Source: Roridomyces roridus
Taxonomy: Eukaryota > Basidiomycota > Agaricomycetes > Agaricales > Mycenaceae
DNA length: 64,000 bases
Direction: 5' to 3'
Assembly (NCBI GenBank): GCA_029378245.1
Contig: JARKIF010000003.1
Location: 1,612,001 to 1,676,000 of the forward strand
Positions 12,440 through 22,793 of the stretch are shown one piece after another. Made by a program: the position numbers and the translations under genes. Numbering within the stretch: the stretch's first letter is position 1; each line of letters starts with the position of its first letter. A model generated the notes under the pieces. That model searched no databases, was not told the DNA's origin, and saw nothing but the letters and a program-made list of their open reading frames with translations.

Positions 12440-13301
12440 ATGGACTCGGAGGACAACACGGCTGAATTGCAGTTCTTGTCGACTGTCGAGGGCGAAATAG
12501 CCTTCTTCCGAGCGCTCATGAGAGCCAGGCCAGTCGGTATCCACCGCCATTTCCACGTCCTGAACATCCGGAATGGCATCCTCAAAGACACGGGCCAGTC
12601 AGTCTCAATCCCCTCCGTATGGGAGAAGCTACGAACTCTCTACGACATGGATGCCCTTGAGGGGATTGTGAGCACCTCGTCCATCCAGGGCCCATACCTG
12701 ATAACCTGAGCAGCGGCGCATGTAGGATATGGAAGTCGAAAACTATGAAAGCCGCACAGCCGAAAACACGATACCCAGCTCGCCTTCGCCGTCTGAAAAC
12801 CTCGCCGCCCATCCCTTCTTTCGCGAAGAATACACCTTGCCATATGACGCGAAAATAGAGGAAATCATCTCCAGGCGTCGCATGCGTGACACACCATCCC
12901 CGGTTCCCCCTACACCCTCGCCACAACCCGTGACTGGCCGAACGCGTGCCAGCCGCAAACGCGGGAAAAGCAAGCTCGACTTGGCTGGGCTGGTCGGAGG
13001 GGACAGCGACAGCAGTGCACTCACGCAAGAGAGCGGAGACGAGGGTGTCCCGCCGACGCCTCGAGATAGCGTGACTATTACAGAGGGTGGGACGGAGTAT
13101 GGGGACGAAGATACGGAAATGCGTGATGCCTCGCCAGGTACGTGCATTGGTCTACGCGTTGGGCAACCACTGAAGCGGTACCTAGACCCTGATGCTCCTT
13201 CCCCGACAGGCAAAACTACGCGCAAAAAGCCCGCCAAAAAGGCGGTAGGGAGACCACGCGGGAGTACTTCAGGACGTGCTACCAAGAAAAGAAAGAGATA
13301 A
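12440..13301 (+). CDS. EAF7: Chromatin modification protein EAF7 (MRGBP/CT20 family)
   Basis: Subunit of the NuA4 histone acetyltransferase, nuclear. Exon 1 (12440-12667) carries the whole CT20 core: LQFLSTVEGEIAFFRALMRA, RPVGIHRHFHVLNIRN and SVWEKLRTLYDMDALEGI. Exon 2 starts at 12726. The tail is low-complexity with Pro-Thr-Pro runs and ends in a basic stretch (KKAVGRPRGSTSGRATKKRK) resembling an AT-hook plus nuclear signal. An optional 72-nt intron (13138-13209, GTACGT to CAG) is a multiple of three and open, so the protein is either 267 or 243 residues. It is tail-to-tail with UFD2, with only 18 bp between stop codons. Confidence 0.9.
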
Positions 13302-13319
13302 ATTGGTTTTGTAATACAA

Positions 13320-16300
13320 TCATGTTGTGTCCATCTCGTTGCTTTCTGCTGCTGGTTTACTCCTCCGTTCAATCAAAAACGCGTCTATACGAGCTTTGAG
13401 AGCCGTGTCTAGCAAACATCAGAACGAGCACGATATCAGAACTAGGACACTTGCCAGGAATCACTTCCTCTATGCTGAGTGCCACACGATTGAATGGATC
13501 TTTCGAGTCGGATAATAGGTGGGATTTGATGGTAGAACGGTCCACCACCGCCCGCGACGAAGGCAAGATGACCGGGTCCCGCATCACAGTAAACATAAGT
13601 GGGTCTACGAGTCTCAGTTTCAAAGCACTGAATTAGGCACCACCACGTACCAAGAAACTCGTCCGGAACTTCCCCGAGATCCTCCTCGGCCTCCAGCATC
13701 AACTTGCACTCCTCCACCTTGGCGACAAAGGCACGAAGTTGCTGGATCTCGCCCTCTGTTTTGAGCGTCCTTTTGATCGCCGTCTGCGCCGCCCGCTCGA
13801 ACAACTCCTGGCTGTAGCTACGACCATCGTTCGCAACAGCCTTGATGAACGCTTCCTGATCACTGAGGTTCAAGAACACCTGCAGTATGTCGCTAAGGAG
13901 CGCCTTTGGGTCAAACTTGAGTTTCTCCCTGTCCCGGACTTCTAGATCCCGGTACTTGGGTCCCACAAGGGCATGCAGATTGTAGTCCAGCATGGCAGCA
14001 AGACGGTCCACAATTTCCGGCATCATAAAAGGTTCTTTCGTCTCAGCAGTGAACACTTTGAGCAGCTCGACGGTCGATCGGCCCAAGCTGGTGTAGCCCG
14101 ATGCATGTCGTTCCAGCGTCCGCAGTTGACCCTCGCGATCCCGACGATGCTGCTGGGTCTGCGCATTCCACGTCGCCTGATCTTCCATCTCTTGCTGGAT
14201 ATTATGAATCTGCGTAAGGTCGCCCAACGACTCGTCCATGAGGTACGTAACATCGTTTATCATCAAGTTGACGAATCTGACAAACTTGTCCACATTTCTG
14301 CAGTCGCGATTCAGTCAGCGTTTGGAAGAAGCAACAGAGGACACACCGTGCCGCTTCGGCTTTCAGAGCCTCCCGATGCGTTGGGTTGTCCCAGACGACT
14401 TTGAGGATGTACGCAATGTTTCGCCGAGCACCTGGAGCACACGAAATTCAGAACTAGCAAACAATATAAAGAAACCACTAACTGAATTTGTCGTAAAACT
14501 GGGAGCTCGCTCCCGTTTGCTCCACCTCTGCCAGAGCGAATGAGCCTTGGAAAAAGAGGACTGTGTAACTACACACCGATATAGAAATTGGTCAGTGCCG
14601 GCATGAGATGCTTCAGAGCCAACTGGTGAGTATTCAGCATGTTTCCGAGCAGGCCATTCCGTTCGCGGCCATAACCCCAGATACCAAAGAACAAAACCTA
14701 TACAAAGGTAAGCCGTGATATCATCAGCGCGTCCGACGCACATCATTGATCTTGGACTTCAAGAAGGGGTTCTTGATGTACCAAGTGGAATTCAAAAAGG
14801 TGAGGACAAACACGAGCAGCTCCGTCTTTCCGGAGAGCTCGAATTTATCCGGGGAATACCTAGGAACCCATGAGCGGTTTCAGGTGCAGGGAAATAAAAA
14901 CTGACTGCGTGACGAAATGCAAGTAATCAACAATATCTTCCAGTATATACTCGGGGAGAACCCTAAAGGACATTGGAACGTCTTGCGGAAGAGGTATTCT
15001 GCTCGAATTGAGCCGGCAGTACACAGATAAAGTGTGAAATCATACGGGGCCGGAGGGTTGGGGTGTTTCTTGATAGGCTCAGCTTGGCGAATCAACCATG
15101 TCGAGAGGAAGTTGGTAAAGCCAATAGATCTAAAGACAAGCTCCGGATCGAGGAGCTGAGACTCGTATGCCAGTTGTTGCATTCGGATCTTGGCCAACTC
15201 GGTCTAGCTAGTCGTGAGATGATATGCACAACATCAAAGAAGAGGATATCATGCCTTGGTCGCGTTTATCGCTGCTTCAGTTCGACCCTGCATAGGCGTC
15301 CCCATCCAAGAGCCATCGCCGTTTAACAAATCCAGATGCCTCTGAATCTCATCAACGTGTTTGGCCAGGTCCAAGAACGAAGTAATGGTGTGCAAGATAC
15401 CGTAGTGACTCAGTGCCACCGCGAGATAGAATATGTTTGACACAAAATTGGGAGCAGGAGCTGAAGGAATGTGAAAAGGGCGTTTGCCAATGTTTTGACA
15501 GGCATTCTCACCATTTGGGTCCTGTTGAGCCTGCTCCCACTCGGCAGCCTCCTCGCTCGTAGCTTTGATTCTGGTCTCTTCTTTGAGATCGATTCGGTTT
15601 GAACGAGCGTAGTAGAGTGGATCAATGCGATCAATCTTGGAGTAATTCGCGTCCATGAAAGGTTCTGCAAACCGAAGTAGGACGCTTTGAAGATTAACCA
15701 CAAAACTATCGCTTGCTACTGTTTCCGGGTCAATCTAGCCATCATGAGCGGAGATGGTCTGACAAATCAAGACAACACGCACCTGCATTCCCGCACGCCT
15801 GTTGTTCAACGAGATGACCCTGGCAAAGTATTCCAGAACAGCCTCTCTTGATTCGGGTGATGCGCGAACGAGGGAATTGAAAATTTGGAACAGTGAAGAC
15901 TAGTAATGTGAGTCATGGGAATGGAAGAAGGATGAATACACCCTACCTGAAGACTTTTCAAGGTTCCACGCAGGCTCGCATTCGACGACTCGACATCGTC
16001 ACGGCTTCGCTTGTCCGGCTCAGAAAAGTAAGCCTGAGCAATCGCGGGCTGAAAAGGACATCAACAACAAGACACGATACGCACAATTCACCAACCCATT
16101 CGCGGCCGAAAATGCCCAGTCTACACAATGGCCCCATCAATGATGCTCGCTCGAACGTGGCCGCCGTTGCTTCCAGAGGGATCCAATCCTCCAACCTCGT
16201 GATCATGACAGCGATGCCTTTGACAGACACCAGAGCCTCCAGCCCACCTATGACACCACGCCATGCAGCATCGCCACCCAAAAGACCCTCTGGCCGGAAC

Positions 16301-17508
16301 AAAGATTCGTGGTGGAGCAGTTGGCTCACAACGGGCCCGAGAACACCGTCGATTTCATTGTCTGGCTCGAATCGACGTGTGAGATCTTGTAGGAAGAGTT
16401 CTATATCCGAGGGTGTAAGGGTGTTTGGGGATGATGTCGAAGAGCCCAACAGCGGGGCGGAAAGAGCAGAAAGCGAAAGCAAGGGGGCCACGAGCTCTGG
16501 AGCTCCCAAGGGTCGTCTACAACAGGTGTTTAGCATTTTTACTAAAAGTCAGGGATGGCGTACCCTTGAGGCTGGGGAAACATATCAGGCTCCTGGAGAG
16601 TTAGTCCGGTGTAGCTTATGATCAGTTCGCGGACTTTCTCCAGGCGATTCAAGGCGTCTTGAAGATCGACGGGCGAGTATCCCTGCAGATGTGTGTCAGC
16701 GCTCATTTTCTCAACCAACATGCCGGCAAGGTCCAACTTTTTTGGTCAGAGCGGACCTTGTTGCGTTGAGACGCTTCCAACATCCGACGAGGTACTCGAA
16801 CGTCGTTTGTTGCGGCGGTAACGAGGCAATAACGACGATATATTCCGTATCGTCACTGTAAAGAGTTGACTGGCCGAGTTGAGCACAGAAAGACAATATA
16901 CGCGCGTCATTACTGAGGGATTTATCTCCAACCTCGCAATTAACAGGCGGTCGACGACCTCGCCATTCAACCGGATGAGCGTTTGTTCTGGGAGCGTCCA
17001 TTCAGATGAAATCCAGACGTATATCAAATGAAACGCACGGGGGTTCTCAGCCTCGAGCTCAATAGCCAAGTGCTTGAGCCACACAATCTCATAGCCGCTT
17101 TTCTCTGCCACGTTCCGCTGTGAACGAGATTAATTGAGCTCAGGGAGCACATGCGCCAGAACGGACATCCAAGGTGACATTCAAGATATGGCCAATTGCG
17201 TCGTGCTCCCATGCATTCACGTCGAGAGGTAAAAGAGTCTTCTTTTAATCGGCGTAGGGACGGGATCAACCGCGCGTTTGGGAGCAGAGGAGACTACAGG
17301 CTTTGGCGTGGGCTTGGGTTGGGGTGGGGGAGTCGGAGTGGAAGTCGACGCGGCCGGCGTAACTGGCGGGGCGTTCTGAAGCTTAGCGAGCCGCTTGAGA
17401 CGAATCTGGGGACAATATCGTATTGTGACTCGTGCAGGGCAGATGGGAGAGGATAATTACGCGCTCAGCATCCTCCTGGGGCGTGGGCTCGTTCAGTGGC
17501 TCGCTCAT
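13320..17508 (-). CDS. UFD2: Ubiquitin conjugation factor E4 (U-box)
   Basis: Extends ubiquitin chains on Cdc48-bound substrates. I read 20 exons: 17508-17461, 17405-17298, 17241-17167, 17117-16914, 16869-16738, 16682-16564, 16516-16096, 16048-15947, 15899-15783, 15734-15512, 15460-15255, 15203-15046, 14998-14906, 14859-14742, 14697-14577, 14527-14483, 14431-14347, 14297-13651, 13604-13455, 13408-13320; 1086 residues (yeast 961). Core motifs include [56 protein letters not shown] and the C-terminal U-box [20 protein letters not shown] with [13 protein letters not shown]. Introns 11 and 19 have GC donors (GCATGA, GCAAGT). The Pro-rich N-terminus is the weak part: exon 2 to exon 3 needs either the 56-nt intron used here or a frameshift. 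A stop codon directly precedes the ATG. Confidence 0.92.
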
Positions 17509-17564
17509 CTAGTCGAGTCGATGTGGGTGCTTTGATTGAGATTCAGTGGTTTTGATCTGTTTTC

Positions 17565-17910
17565 ATGTTCTCTTTCTTGACCACTGCTCTGTCTCCTGCA
17601 GCAAGATGGGCAGCGCCCCGTCTGTTCTCCACCACCTCCATGCTTGAGGCGGGCTACAAAATGAAGTCGCACTCCGGTGCAAAGAAGCGATGGCGGTCGT
17701 CTCCCGGCAAGGCTTCATTCAAACGCGTCAGTCCTGTCCTATTGTCGCGTCTTCTTTCAATCCGACACTTCCAAGGGGAAAGCGTTCCGCTCTCATTTGA
17801 ATACATCGAAGCCTCCGTCCAGACTGAATCGGTTGGGAAACACGGCGTACTCGACACCCGCGCAGACACACAAACTGAGAAAACTGCTGCTCCCGTATGG
17901 CTCAGGCTGA
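17565..17910 (+). CDS. Mitochondrial ribosomal protein bL35m
   Basis: Two exons, 17565-17726 and 17776-17910, give 98 residues. The N-terminus (MFSFLTTALSPAARWAAPRLF) looks like a mitochondrial presequence. The mature part has the bL35 signature KMKSHSGAKKRWRSSPGKAS followed by HLNTSKPPSRLNRLGNTAYS and THKLRKLLLPYG. The protein belongs to the large mitoribosomal subunit. The gene starts 56 bp from UFD2 in a divergent arrangement, so both probably share one short promoter. It converges with the histidine-phosphatase gene, 45 bp between stops. Confidence 0.9.
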
Positions 17911-17955
17911 TACAGTGTGTACAATTGAATTCGTGCCTTTTCACGTCTGAATGTA

Positions 17956-19052
17956 CTAGTTGCTATGACCTCCCGGTTTTCGACTACCACCAAAAAATCC
18001 ACGGATGTCCTTCTGGCGTGCATCGTACGCCTCGCGGCCTGCACCTCCTTTCTGGCGCTTCTACAGGCTACATCAATGGCTAATATAATCCGAAGAATAA
18101 TGTACAAACCACAGCATGTTCGCATTCGTTGAACTTGGTCAATTGGACTTGCAGCGGTGGCAGAGTTCCTTCTCGGAGAGGCGTGCTCTCATCCTAATAA
18201 CCGTCTGGGTTGGATGAAACGGATTATTCTGAACTATACCTCGAATCCTACGACGACTCTTGCCCAGGCCGTGTTGCGAAGCCATTGATGCTCGCATTGG
18301 GCGTCGACCTGCTGGTTGCGCAGCGCGCGCAGGGCCTGCTTGATGAAAATTCCGTGGCTTACGACTGCGACATGGACATCCGTGCCTTCTCTCGACGCTT
18401 GCTCCACATAAGGCAAGAGGATCTCAATCCAAGCCTGCGTAGCGCGGGACTTGACATCCTTCAAGCTCTCTCCTTCTGGAAAATGTTCGCTTCCCGTGAG
18501 TTGGGGGTAGAGCCCTTGGTCTATGTAATCGGAAAGCGGGATATTCTTGTCTCTTCCATTGGCCACGGGCTTGCCTTCGGCCACTCCAAAATGCTGTTCT
18601 TGCAGCAGGGGTGAAATAATCAATGCAGGCGAAGCTGCTTGCTGTTTCAGTATCTCTTGTGCAGTCATGTGTGCCCGTCTCAGAGGGGACGAATGTATGG
18701 CAGTGAATTGGGTGGCGGAGAAGTAGTTTCCTGCTGCTCGGGCTTGCTTTGGCGCGATGAGCAGTCAGTAATAGACACATTGTGAAACGTACATCCATTC
18801 CTACGTTATGGTTTCGCGAATCCAGTGTGGCATACGGGATGAAAGCGCACCGTGATTTGTGAGGATTGCATCGGCGCGACCAGCCCAGACGTGTCGCTTC
18901 AAGGAAACTTAGGGGATTTCGGCTGGTGGCAGCGTACCTACGAGGTTGTCTGCGGACTCGCCATGTCGTATCTAGAGTACAGGTAAATTTGGAGTCGTCT
19001 ACCCGAGCAATGAACCTGCAAAGGTAAATGTTGCGCGCCGAGACGTGGACAT
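17956..19052 (-). CDS. Histidine phosphatase superfamily (phosphoglycerate mutase-like)
   Basis: Seven exons: 19052-19020, 18971-18942, 18896-18851, 18800-18793 (8 nt), 18746-18240, 18193-18113, 18060-17956; 269 residues. The catalytic RHG motif is present (TFTFIRHGESADNL), then WAGRADAILTNHGMDQA, SSPLRRAHMTAQEI, the catalytic EQHFGVAEG and VAVVSHGIFIKQALRAL, and the tail RQKGGAGREAYDARQKDIRG typical of fungal fructose-2,6-bisphosphatase/TIGAR-like members. An apparent stop at 18234 lies inside an intron. The GMD tripeptide comes from an 8-nt exon. Intron 1 appears to use GCAGGT as donor, since the GT four bases on breaks the frame. The substrate is not predictable. Confidence 0.85.
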
Positions 19053-20050
19053 GATGGCGGGAACCAATTTTGGGATCAATTTGATGGCCGCTCTTCTTCC
19101 TTGCAGTTCCTTGCCTCTTGTCTTCAGCTTTGTGCTGTGTCTCTGGTTACCAACAATCTACCTTGACCGGCTCGTCTGCGACCAACCTCCGACGTAGTAA
19201 CTTCCTGCTGTGTATGCCAGTGGGTGAAAGGGTGAACATCCAGCGCTGATCAAGTCGGCGCGCGGCGCTTATTCGCCGCGAGTCTGCCATGCTATCTTTA
19301 TCAACCTCCTTGTTTTCTGGTCCGCCCTTGGTGTCCTTCGCTCAACCTTGCGCACAGTGGTTCTTTGGCTGTTGGGTTCTTTGACTGTTTCTTGACTGTT
19401 TCTGGGACTGTCTCAAACTTTGCTGGGTCAAAAATGAACCTTTAAAGCACCATCCCAGAACAGTGGTCCCAGCAAGTGACACGAATGTCAGAAGTCAGTT
19501 CGGACATCGAACTCGCCAGTCAATGTGCAGTGAGAATGATGTGCATGGACAGAGATGGCGAGCCGTCTATCTCTATCCCGAACCAATGGTCGACCCGGGA
19601 TGAAAACCACGTTCCAATAACGCCGGCTGTCCCAGCTTATGACTTGGCCATCTGCGCATGCTCACGCCGTCACAACGACTCTGAAAGAGACATGAGAAGA
19701 TGGACTGTATGAACTTTGTCGACGCCCGAAACGCCCGCCCAGCCGTTCAATCATTTACCGCAGTTTACCGCACGCTTACGACTTGCCCAAGCCAGAAGAA
19801 CGGTAGCAAATCAAATGCAGGGCCAATGCGTATAAAAGAACTGCTCAAGCTTACCGATGAACCATTCGTTTTCGTTCTCTTCTCATCCTCGTTCGGCCAG
19901 GTAGCCCGATTTCACAATCTCTGCACTTTCTTTCGTATTCTCTGGGTCGGCCTTACTTTCTTGACGAAGCAGGTGAAACTACCCAGTGCTCAGCAGAACC
20001 ACTTGCTCATCGTCGTTACAGTTTGAACACACACCATCCTTTACACCAAC
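19053..20050 (+). promoter_or_regulatory. Intergenic region and promoter of the small secreted protein gene
   Basis: About 1 kb without a recognised gene. A TATAAAAG box at 19831-19838 lies 213 bp before the next ATG, implying a long leader. Pyrimidine-rich DNA and a short imperfect repeat of TTGACTGTTTCT type (about 19360-19415) are the only other structure seen. Confidence 0.5.
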
Positions 20051-20859
20051 ATGTTCGCTAAATTCGCTGCCCCTTTTGTTGCCCTCGCCCTTGCGACCGG
20101 CGTCATGTCCAGCCCTGTCGCTTACAACGCCAAAGCCCCCGGTGAGTCTACTCCTTGGTCGACTACGTTATACTAATGGCTTGAAGCTGCCCGTGGTAGC
20201 ATGTCCTTCAACGGCTGGGGCGGTTTCAGCTCCCTCGACAACTTTGACAACTTCTACGGCTCCAACGATTTCTCCCACAACCACTACAGCACCACCATCA
20301 TTAAACAAGACAGCGAGCTGGTGTGCCACTCCGAGACCGTGGAGATCATCCAGCAGCGCCTCTTGGTTCTGCAGGAGATGGCCAAGAAGATCATCACAGA
20401 GCAAATTTGCGAGGTTGAGACACAGACTATGTGAGCGCTACAACATTTTGGCTACATCTTGACACTCATTCTTCGTTAGCGTGTTCCAGCAGGTGAATCA
20501 GCTCGTTGTTTTTCGCGCCTTACCCAGGCTCTAACTTTCTTGTACAGTACTACGCGTCGCTTGGCAACTTCCACGGTGACTTGAGCCGTAGCTCCGGCCG
20601 CTCCGTATGTCTTCCTTTGTCGAACCTAGATGCCCTTTACCAATCACACTCCCAGGTCGGCTACGACAACTCGATCGTCTCGCACTACGGAGACTTTTAC
20701 AACAGCGATGGGTCGCTTTCCAACAACGACTATGGCTTTTCTGGCCAGAGTGTTGGCTCGAACTACTACGTTCCCTCTGGGAGCAACTGGAACGACTACT
20801 CGTCGCCCAGTTCCGTCAGCAACGCGTACAACGTGGCGCAGTCTGCATCCAACTACTAA
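20051..20859 (+). CDS. Small secreted protein, function unknown
   Basis: Five exons (20051-20141, 20187-20430, 20480-20492, 20548-20604, 20656-20859) give 202 residues; exon 3 has only 13 nt. A signal peptide is clear (MFAKFAAPFVALALATGVMS). The middle has a short helix-forming part with two cysteines (LVCHSETVEIIQQRL, ITEQICEVET). The C-terminal half is rich in Ser, Asn, Tyr and Gly with repeated SNxY/DNS patterns, like a disordered wall-associated or aggregating segment. I do not recognise a family. Weakly similar promoter and 3'-end pieces occur at 30.77-30.85 kb, beyond the retroelement, which suggests a former tandem copy. Confidence 0.8.
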
Positions 20860-21114
20860 GCAGACGGTTTTCTTTATCTTTATGTTGGTTTTCCTTGGGA
20901 TTTTTAAACTACTGTTCATGTAATGGCCACCGAGAATCCAATACCCCAGCGGGGCGTTTTTTACCCATCATTCTTTTTATTTTTTTGGAGCAGCTGATCA
21001 GATCAGCCCTCCCCGTGCGACTTGATACAATGAGTACGGATAAGGCCGCAAGCGGCGGGGGCCGAACCTTTTTTGCAGTTCCGTATCTTGCCGTCCGGTG
21101 TCGGCCGCCGATTG

Positions 21115-21132
21115 CACAGCCACTAACCACGG
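21115..21132 (+). repeat. 18-bp direct repeat flanking the retroelement, left copy
   Basis: CACAGCCACTAACCACGG occurs here and at 30045-30062, outside both 174-bp terminal repeats. It could be a target duplication, part of a split terminal repeat or a pre-existing repeat. Confidence 0.6.
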
Positions 21133-21151
21133 AAAAGTTCTACTGGGCATT

Positions 21152-21325
21152 TGTGAACCAAGGCAAGCCGAGCTTGCGAGGCGGCCTAGGTGGTAGGCAA
21201 GGTAGTTAGTGGCGATGTCCCGTCTCGGCGTGCGGATCAAATCAATTCTGAGTTTGCTTCCGCACCCTCACTTCGTGAATTCGTCCTAGTAGTCCTCTTC
21301 ACTCTCGCATTCTCAAATTCTTTTC
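21152..21325 (+). repeat. Terminal direct repeat A1 of the DIRS-like element
   Basis: 174 bp, identical to 29828-30001. It begins TGTGAACCAAGGCAAG and contains small palindromes (GCAAGC-CGA-GCTTGC; GCCTA-GGTGG-TAGGC). The Gag ATG follows 7 bp after its end. Confidence 0.9.
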
Positions 21326-21331
21326 GCGCAA

Positions 21332-22786
21332 ATGACGACTCCTATCGTCTCTCGTTGCGGCCTCAACTTGCCTCTTCCGCCTGATTTCGACCTTGTGGCA
21401 TACACCACTCGCCCAGCAGACACCCCTTCACCCCCAAACATGACTCTTGCTCAACGCAATCGCGAGAACTGCGAGATTGAAAGGAAGAACAATGACAGTG
21501 CTGCATTGACCCGTGCTTACGAGCATGCCCGGGGCTCAACTGCCGGCGTTGGCGCCTTGGACGTCGGCCCTCCGATGCTCTCTTTTTATGAGTATCCGGA
21601 CGAGGATATTGAGCTCCTGGCCGCGTCACCTTCCCTCGTTACCTCCTCCGGCCCCATCCCGCAGTATATCGCGCTCCAGATTGCGAAGGCCAACCTAAAA
21701 GCCACGCAGGAGGTCATTCTTGAGAGAGAGAAGCGAGAGAAGGAAAAGTCGGAGCTGGAGAAGGCTAGGGCGGACGTCTCTGGTCTCGGTACGCGTGTCA
21801 TGCTTAATCCTGTTGCCTTCTCCGCTGTGTTGGTCCAGGATGTGCAGGTGCCGTCTCTTTTCGTTGAGACCATCAACCAACGGCTCTGGCCGCCCCTCCA
21901 CTGGTGGGCAGACTCAATCCTCCTTAGCGCCGAGCGCGACCCCCAGACCATCCCCACCATCATGCACACACCCCTACAGTCCTCGCCCTTGGTCAAGCCC
22001 ATCAAAGTACAGGTTATTGACTTTGCCAAAATGACCGCCCGTTACGGCGGCATCTCCGACACCAACACGCTCTCCCCGAGTCTCTGGCGCCAGTGCGCGC
22101 GTAACCTCCTCCGGGCCGTCACCACTATCAGCTCGAAAGAGCCAACCGCTATTACTCCGGCCACCGAATTGGCAAAGCATCTGCAATTTTTTGGCGCTAA
22201 CAAGTGGTTTGATTCCGACTTTGCCGTTTGGTATTCCGTTGAGCTCGAGCTCCGCGCCCTCGTCCTTTTCAATACTCTTTTTGACCAAGTCGAATGGAGT
22301 TCGCAGCTATCCATCCACATGCGCACTCACGCAGCTGTGGCCGCGCAAGCACCCATACCTTCGCACGGGCAGTCATCCAGTCTCAAGCGCGGCGCGGATG
22401 GAGACGGCAACCCGTCCAATAGCAAGCGTCGTAACGGTGGCGGTGGTTCCCCGCGCGGCGGCACACGCGACCCCTCCTGTTTGATTTGCACTGGCCCTCA
22501 CTCAGCCCGCGACCACCCCCGCGGTCAGACCAGCTTTCGGGACGGGTCTAAGCACTTCACCCAGATGGTTGGGGACGAGCTCCGCACATCCGCTCCCTTT
22601 CGTGGCGGTGACGCCACTCGCATCTGCGTTGTGTACAACATCGGGCGGAGCTGCGATGGGCAGCACAGGGCCGGTGGTCAACCCACTACCCGGCTCCATG
22701 CATGCTCCCTGTGCGGTAGACAGCACTCCGCCCTCTCCCGCGACCCCACCTGTTCTCGAGTCAGGGACGGCACTTTTGTCCCTTGA
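21332..22786 (+). CDS. Gag-like protein of the DIRS-like element
   Basis: 484 residues, uninterrupted. A charged coiled-coil-prone stretch (VILEREKREKEKSELEKARA) lies near residues 130-150. The C-terminal part carries two Cys/His clusters: CLICTGPHSARDH, and then ICVVYNIGRSCDGQH with LHACSLCGRQHS. This arrangement is familiar from the first ORF of basidiomycete tyrosine-recombinase elements. It probably packages the element RNA. The stop TGA at 22784-22786 is 7 bp before the ATG of the RT frame, and the RT reading frame also overlaps the last 200 nt in another phase, so translation of RT by reinitiation or frameshift is possible. Confidence 0.8.
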   Translation: MTTPIVSRCGLNLPLPPDFDLVAYTTRPADTPSPPNMTLAQRNRENCEIERKNNDSAALTRAYEHARGSTAGVGALDVGPPMLSFYEYPDEDIELLAASPSLVTSSGPIPQYIALQIAKANLKATQEVILEREKREKEKSELEKARADVSGLGTRVMLNPVAFSAVLVQDVQVPSLFVETINQRLWPPLHWWADSILLSAERDPQTIPTIMHTPLQSSPLVKPIKVQVIDFAKMTARYGGISDTNTLSPSLWRQCARNLLRAVTTISSKEPTAITPATELAKHLQFFGANKWFDSDFAVWYSVELELRALVLFNTLFDQVEWSSQLSIHMRTHAAVAAQAPIPSHGQSSSLKRGADGDGNPSNSKRRNGGGGSPRGGTRDPSCLICTGPHSARDHPRGQTSFRDGSKHFTQMVGDELRTSAPFRGGDATRICVVYNIGRSCDGQHRAGGQPTTRLHACSLCGRQHSALSRDPTCSRVRDGTFVP

Positions 22787-22793
22787 TTTCGAC

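Noticed and set aside
12743..13372. 209-codon minus-strand ORF
   Set aside because: Antisense to EAF7 exon 2; composition follows the EAF7 codons.
15893..16621. 242-codon plus-strand ORF
   Set aside because: Antisense to conserved UFD2 exons.
18234..18236. Stop codon of the phosphatase gene
   Set aside because: It lies in a GTATAG...TTAG intron; splicing reaches the conserved RQKGGAGREAYDARQKD tail.
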